64,000 nt of DNA from Chitinophagales bacterium (lineage in GTDB: Bacteria > Bacteroidota > Bacteroidia > Chitinophagales > LD1), in NCBI GenBank assembly GCA_026129525.1, contig JAHCHW010000001.1:384001-448000 (forward strand), written 5' to 3'. Within the stretch, counting starts at the first letter, position 1. Each line of letters begins with the position of its first letter. Under the pieces are notes generated by a model that was not told the DNA's origin, did not search any database, and was given only the letters and a program-made list of their open reading frames with translations. Shown piece by piece: positions 59,739 through 64,000 of this stretch. A program made the translations under genes and the position numbers.

Positions 59739-60908
59739 ATGGAAGCATACATTATCGCAGGCAGTCGCACTGCCATAGGCAAAGCAAAGCGCGGAGGTTT
59801 CCGCTTTATGACACCCGTTGACATGGCTTACTACGCCATCAAAGATTTATTAAAGAAGGTTCCGCAACTCGACCCATCGCGCGTAGATGATTTGATTGTG
59901 GGCAATGCTGTTCCCGAAGCAGAGCAGGGCCTACAAATGGCTCGTTGGGTAGCTGTGCGCTCGCTACCTGTTGAAGTTCCGGGAATGACCGTGAACCGCT
60001 ACTGTGGAAGCGGTGTAGAAGTAATTGGTCTCGCTACTGCAAAAATTAAAGCCGGCATGGCCGATGTAATTATTGCCGGAGGAACTGAAAGCATGTCGCT
60101 TGTTCCAACAGTGGGATACAAAACGGTACCGAACTACGAAATCGCGAAAGACCATCCGGAGTATTACATCGGCATGGGATTAACTGCCGAGAATGTAGCA
60201 ACCAAATACGGCATTACCCGCGAAGAAGCTGATGAGTTTTCACTGAACAGTCACAAAAAAGCCATAGCTGCTATTGAAGCCGGCAAGTTTGCCGCTGATA
60301 TTGTGCCTGTGGAAGTAGAGGAAACATATTTCGAAGACGGCAAAAAGAAAACACGCAAGTTTACTGTATCGCAAGATGAAGGTCCGCGTGCTGATACTTC
60401 GTTAGAAGGTTTAGCCAAACTAAAACCCGCTTTCAAAAATGGCGGACAAGTAACTGCCGGTAACTCATCGCAAACTTCCGATGCGGCTGCATTTGTTTTA
60501 GTAGTAAGCGAAAGAGTGGTGAAAGAATTAAACCTTCAACCCATTGCACGTATGGTAACAACTGCCAGCGTAGGTGTTGACCCCACTATCATGGGCATTG
60601 GTCCTGTTGCTGCCATTCCAAAAGCATTAAAACAAGCCGGTTTGAAGTTAGATGATATTGAGTTAATTGAATTGAACGAAGCATTTGCGGCACAATCATT
60701 GGCTGTTATTAAAGAAGCAAAATTGAATACCGACATCATTAACGTAAACGGTGGTGCGGTTGCTCTTGGTCACCCGCTGGGTGCATCGGGCACATACTTA
60801 TTCCAAAAACTGATTGGCGAAATGCAACGCAGAAACAACAAGTATGGAATGGTATCGGCTTGTATTGGTGGCGGACAAGGTATTGCCGGAATTTTTGAGC
60901 GTCTTTAA
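59739..60908 (+). CDS. fadA: Acetyl-CoA C-acyltransferase (3-ketoacyl-CoA thiolase)
   Basis: 389 residues. The nucleophile Cys is in [13 protein letters not shown] (~89), the catalytic His in [15 protein letters not shown] (~346) and the second Cys in [16 protein letters not shown] (~378). [11 protein letters not shown] is also present. It cleaves 3-ketoacyl-CoA to acetyl-CoA and a shortened acyl-CoA. Full family length. It lies 113 bp after fadN and 29 bp before fadE. Confidence 0.96.
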   Translation: MEAYIIAGSRTAIGKAKRGGFRFMTPVDMAYYAIKDLLKKVPQLDPSRVDDLIVGNAVPEAEQGLQMARWVAVRSLPVEVPGMTVNRYCGSGVEVIGLATAKIKAGMADVIIAGGTESMSLVPTVGYKTVPNYEIAKDHPEYYIGMGLTAENVATKYGITREEADEFSLNSHKKAIAAIEAGKFAADIVPVEVEETYFEDGKKKTRKFTVSQDEGPRADTSLEGLAKLKPAFKNGGQVTAGNSSQTSDAAAFVLVVSERVVKELNLQPIARMVTTASVGVDPTIMGIGPVAAIPKALKQAGLKLDDIELIELNEAFAAQSLAVIKEAKLNTDIINVNGGAVALGHPLGASGTYLFQKLIGEMQRRNNKYGMVSACIGGGQGIAGIFERL

Positions 60909-60937
60909 TTTTTAAACACTATTCAACACAAACAATA

Positions 60938-62734
60938 ATGAACACAACCACTGAAACAAAAACAGTATTAAAAGGCGGAGAATTTTTAGTAAAGGAAACT
61001 CCTTTCGAAAATGTTTTTACTAAAGAGGAAATAACCGAGGAGCAAAAAATGTTTGCCCAAACCGCAGCAGACTTTATTGAGAATAAAGTTCATCCTGTTT
61101 CTAAGCAAATTGAAAAACAAGAGCCGGGGTTAGTGGTGAAACTATTGCTCGAATCTGCTGAACTCGGATTGCTTGGAGCATCAGTTCCCGAAGAATATGG
61201 AGGAATGGGTGTTGACTTCAATACCGATTCGTTCATTAACGAAGAAATGGGAGGCGGACATTCTTTCACGGCTGCGTTTGCCGCGCATACAGGAATTGGC
61301 ACGCTTCCTATTCTTTATTATGGCACCGAAGAACAGAAACAAAAATATCTGCCCGGTTTATCGAACGGAACCATTAAAGCATCATACTGCTTAACCGAAC
61401 CCGGAAGCGGCAGCGATGCATTAGGAGCTAAGACCAAAGCAGTGCTTACCGAAGATGGCAAGCACTATATTTTGAACGGACAAAAAATGTGGATTACCAA
61501 TGCCGGCTTTGCTGATATTCTTACCGTGTTTGCAAAAATTGATGGAGAAAAATTCACCGGATTTATTGTAGATGCAAAAAGTGAAGGCGTGTCGCTTGGT
61601 GCCGAAGAAGATAAACTTGGAATAAAAGGCTCTTCAACCCGTCAGGTTTTTTTCAATAATGTAAAAGTGCCTGTAGAAAATGTGTTGGGCGAAATTGGCA
61701 AAGGGCACAAAATTGCTTTCAATGTATTGAACATCGGTCGTTACAAATTGTGTGTGCTATCGTTGGGAGGAGCCAAAAAAGTTATCAGTACTTCTGTTAA
61801 GTATGCTAACGAACGCATTCAATTCAATGTTCCCATTTCAAGTTTCGGAGCCATTAAACATAAACTGGCTGAAATGGCAGTGAAAGTGTACGCGTGCGAA
61901 TCAGCCAACTATCGTACTTCGGGTTTAATTGAAGATAAAATCAACGAACTGGCAGCAAAGGGAGTTGATAAAGTGCAGGCAAAATTACAGGCGGCTGAAG
62001 AATATGCCATCGAATGTGCCATCTTAAAAGTTTTCGGCTCTGAGGTTCTTGATTTTGTGGTGGACGAAGCCGTTCAGGTGTTTGGCGGAACAGGCTTTAG
62101 CGAAGAATATCCGGTGGCGCGCGCTTACCGCGATTCACGCATCAACCGCATTTTTGAAGGAACGAACGAAATCAACCGCTTGCTTGCCGTAGGAATGCTG
62201 GTTAAAAAAGCCATGAAAGGCGAAGTAGATTTGTTTACTCCTGCCATGGCAGTTCAAAAAGAACTGATGAGTGTGCCCGATTTCAGCACCGGTGATGCGG
62301 AAGATTTTTTTGCAGCTGAAAAGAAAGCATTGCAAAATGCGAAGAAGGCTATACTGATGACAGCCGGTGCAGCCGTTCAAAAATTCATGCAGAATTTAGA
62401 GAAGGAGCAAGAGATAATGATGAACATTGCCGACATGCTTATTGAGCTTTTTGCTTGCGAGTCGGTTCTGCTTCGCACCGAAAAACTGATTAGTGTGAAA
62501 GGCGAAGAAGCAAGTTCGTTGCAAATTGATATGACCAGAACATACATTAGTGATGCGATGGAAAGAATTAACCTTTCCGGCAAACATGCTATTGCAGCTT
62601 TTAACGATGGAGACACACTGCGGATTATGCTTATGGGTTTAAAACGCTTTACCAAGTATGATGCTTACAACACTATTGCGGCACGCAGAAGAATTGCCGA
62701 TAAACTGATTGCAGAAAACGGATATTGTTTCTAA
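60938..62734 (+). CDS. fadE: Acyl-CoA dehydrogenase (FadE type)
   Basis: 598 residues, longer than the ~390 of short-chain enzymes, in line with VLCAD-like FadE with an extra C-terminal helical part. [20 protein letters not shown] (FAD/substrate), [32 protein letters not shown] and the catalytic Glu in [12 protein letters not shown]. It oxidises acyl-CoA to enoyl-CoA and needs an electron-transfer flavoprotein encoded elsewhere. Confidence 0.95.
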   Translation: MNTTTETKTVLKGGEFLVKETPFENVFTKEEITEEQKMFAQTAADFIENKVHPVSKQIEKQEPGLVVKLLLESAELGLLGASVPEEYGGMGVDFNTDSFINEEMGGGHSFTAAFAAHTGIGTLPILYYGTEEQKQKYLPGLSNGTIKASYCLTEPGSGSDALGAKTKAVLTEDGKHYILNGQKMWITNAGFADILTVFAKIDGEKFTGFIVDAKSEGVSLGAEEDKLGIKGSSTRQVFFNNVKVPVENVLGEIGKGHKIAFNVLNIGRYKLCVLSLGGAKKVISTSVKYANERIQFNVPISSFGAIKHKLAEMAVKVYACESANYRTSGLIEDKINELAAKGVDKVQAKLQAAEEYAIECAILKVFGSEVLDFVVDEAVQVFGGTGFSEEYPVARAYRDSRINRIFEGTNEINRLLAVGMLVKKAMKGEVDLFTPAMAVQKELMSVPDFSTGDAEDFFAAEKKALQNAKKAILMTAGAAVQKFMQNLEKEQEIMMNIADMLIELFACESVLLRTEKLISVKGEEASSLQIDMTRTYISDAMERINLSGKHAIAAFNDGDTLRIMLMGLKRFTKYDAYNTIAARRRIADKLIAENGYCF

Positions 62735-62742
62735 TACAAACC

Positions 62743-62760
62743 GTCTGACCAAGGTCAGAC
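62743..62760. repeat. 18-bp perfect palindrome (copy 2)
   Basis: GTCTGACCAAGGTCAGAC, the reverse complement of the 41070-41087 copy except for the fully palindromic arms. 8 bp after the fadE stop codon. Confidence 0.8.
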
Positions 62761-62764
62761 CGAG

Positions 62765-63463
62765 TTATGCGGGGATTTTCTGAACGGAAATCCCCGCTTT
62801 GTTTTTCTGCCATTCGTAAAGCCCGATGTTCATGAGCAACAACATAGCACCATATAAAAAATCCTCCACAGGAATAGTGCCTATGCGAAAGCCGATATTT
62901 TCCGCGTTGTTGTAAATAACCACCGGCAAACCTGTAAGCAAACCATTTACAAACAACATGGGAATAATACTGATGCTGTAAGTAATTAAAAACTTCTCAA
63001 ACCTTTCGGCACTCAAAAGTAACGATGCAACCAAAAACATTGCCCCTCCAATAAATAGTACCGAAAAAGTGTAAGCTTTTTCAAAAAGAAAGAAGGAAAG
63101 AATAAAACCAATAATGCTGATGATGGTAAATGTTCCCTTCACGCTATCAGCCAGCAAGCGCCTTTTGACAAAAAGCAAGATAGTTTCATAGATAAATGTG
63201 CAGGCATACGGCACAGTAATAAAGAACAGAAATTCCTCTATGGGCAAACCGAAAAACTTAATGCCAATTATGTATTGGTCGTTAAACTGCCAAACACCAT
63301 AAGCGGTTTTAAAGTAATCCCATACCAAAAAGAAGATGGAGGTAATAATGTTGGCAGGAACAAAATATTTCCACTTCGAGAAAAAATTGATTCGTGGCTC
63401 GAAGGAACGAAACAACGGAATGGAAATGGTAAATGCGTTCAGCAGCAGGTACGTAAATCTCAT
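62765..63463 (-). CDS. Lycopene cyclase-domain protein (CrtYcd type)
   Basis: 232 residues, six to seven membrane helices. Two copies of the lycopene-cyclase domain are joined in one chain, each with a PxE(E/D)FL signature: LPIEEFLFFITVPYACTFIYE and TIPVEDFLYGAMLLLMNIGLYE. Bacteroidota, some archaea and actinobacteria use this membrane-embedded cyclase to turn lycopene into beta-carotene. It is 10 bp downstream of the phytoene synthase gene, which fits a carotenoid operon. Confidence 0.9.
   Translation of the reverse strand: MRFTYLLLNAFTISIPLFRSFEPRINFFSKWKYFVPANIITSIFFLVWDYFKTAYGVWQFNDQYIIGIKFFGLPIEEFLFFITVPYACTFIYETILLFVKRRLLADSVKGTFTIISIIGFILSFFLFEKAYTFSVLFIGGAMFLVASLLLSAERFEKFLITYSISIIPMLFVNGLLTGLPVVIYNNAENIGFRIGTIPVEDFLYGAMLLLMNIGLYEWQKNKAGISVQKIPA
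62769..62806. terminator. Rho-independent terminator of the fad operon
   Basis: GCGGGGATTT (62769-62778) / AAATCCCCGC (62788-62797), then TTTGTTTTT. The end of the convergent lycopene cyclase gene runs through it (stop codon at 62765-62767). Confidence 0.88.
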
Positions 63464-63473
63464 AAACAGAGAT

Positions 63474-64000
63474 TTAATTCAATGCAGATAGGGTAGTAGC
63501 CATATGTTGATTCAACAGTGTTTCAAGCAGTATAGATATTTTCTGAAAATCAGGCACACGAATACGCGCCTCTTTAATTTTATGCACCGGCACTTGCTTT
63601 ATTTTCTCAAACAGCTTGATGTAGTATTTATAGGCAAGCAACACGCCCCCTCGAGCTTCAACAGGCAATGCCATTATACCTTTGTAGGCTTCGGCAAAGT
63701 CGTTGGCAATCTCTGTTTCAATTTTGAGTTTCGCTTGCCTTTCAAAATTTTCAAAATCAATTCCCGGAAAATAAACGCGCCCGCGCTCCTGATAGTCGCT
63801 CTTCATGTCGCGCAAGAAGTTTACCTTTTGAAATGCTGCGCCTAATGCACGAGCCGGAGCTTTCAGCTTGTTGTAAAGCACAACATCGCCATCAGCAAAA
63901 ACTTTAAGACACATCAGTCCAACCACTTCTGCCGAACCATAAATGTATTCCTGATATCCGCTCTCTCCATAAGCAGTTTCATACAAATCCATTTCCATGC
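63474..64000 (-). CDS. crtB: Phytoene synthase, C-terminal part (5' end off the window)
   Basis: At least 175 residues that continue past the right edge, so the true start is not seen and the Met near 63998 is internal (MEMDLYETAYG fits the middle of the family). The second Asp-rich motif is complete: FQKVNFLRDMKSDYQERGRV (~60-80 in this fragment), followed by YFP. It joins two geranylgeranyl-diphosphates into phytoene. Runs ahead of the lycopene cyclase on the minus strand. Confidence 0.9.
   Translation of the reverse strand, partial: MEMDLYETAYGESGYQEYIYGSAEVVGLMCLKVFADGDVVLYNKLKAPARALGAAFQKVNFLRDMKSDYQERGRVYFPGIDFENFERQAKLKIETEIANDFAEAYKGIMALPVEARGGVLLAYKYYIKLFEKIKQVPVHKIKEARIRVPDFQKISILLETLLNQHMATTLSALN

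Overview
The window comes from a Bacteroidota chromosome. The signs are type IX secretion (T9SS) C-terminal sorting domains on four proteins, SprB-type repeats, promoters of the TTTG / TAnnTTTG form, almost no Shine-Dalgarno sites, a MurF-Alr fusion, DUF4286, and families typical of the phylum. The partial 16S rRNA at the left edge looks like an uncultured Chitinophagales/Saprospiria-like lineage, but I cannot place it more precisely by eye. No tRNA, CRISPR array, prophage or plasmid module was found.

Layout. 1-1000: 5' end of a 16S gene (minus strand) with a long leader and two candidate promoters. 1100-10700: secreted proteins, namely an FGE-sulfatase-fold protein without the FGE cysteine pair, two large T9SS cargo proteins and a T9SS-tagged CocE/NonD hydrolase. 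10670-14650: accessory-looking stretch with a 2H phosphoesterase, a Cys-cluster protein, a DUF1573 protein, an IS200-like Y1 transposase embedded in hairpin repeat modules, and a HEPN-like protein. 14647-18216: mfd, whose N-terminal half carries five in-frame palindromic repeat insertions. 18410-34284: a cupin and a sulfotransferase, then a tightly packed, same-strand surface-polysaccharide cluster (Wzm/Wzt exporter, two epimerases, DegT aminotransferase, AsnB-type amidotransferase, formyltransferase, methyltransferase, five glycosyltransferases). 34300-53700: mostly core and envelope genes (MurF-Alr, ECF sigma factor with a membrane partner that ends in a barrel-like domain, LVIVD lipoprotein, Udk, M48 and M23 peptidases, an ATP-cone/nuclease-like protein, YceI, Bcp). 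53900-62740: penicillin acylase, then a TetR regulator and a fadN-fadA-fadE beta-oxidation operon. 62765-64000: carotenoid genes (lycopene cyclase and partial phytoene synthase).

How the parts work together. The polysaccharide cluster encodes making, modifying and ABC export of a glycan that probably carries amino, formyl/amide and methyl groups. The TetR gene and the fad operon share near-identical operator-promoter cassettes (operator over the -33 box, the same 19-bp spacer, the same -7 box), so TetR very likely controls both itself and beta-oxidation. The sigma factor and the downstream IM-linker-barrel protein look like a trans-envelope signalling pair.

The most unusual signals are the repeat biology (palindromes translated inside mfd, hairpin modules around the Y1 transposase, a degenerate repeat coding for the periplasmic linker of the putative anti-sigma factor) and the twin TetR cassettes.
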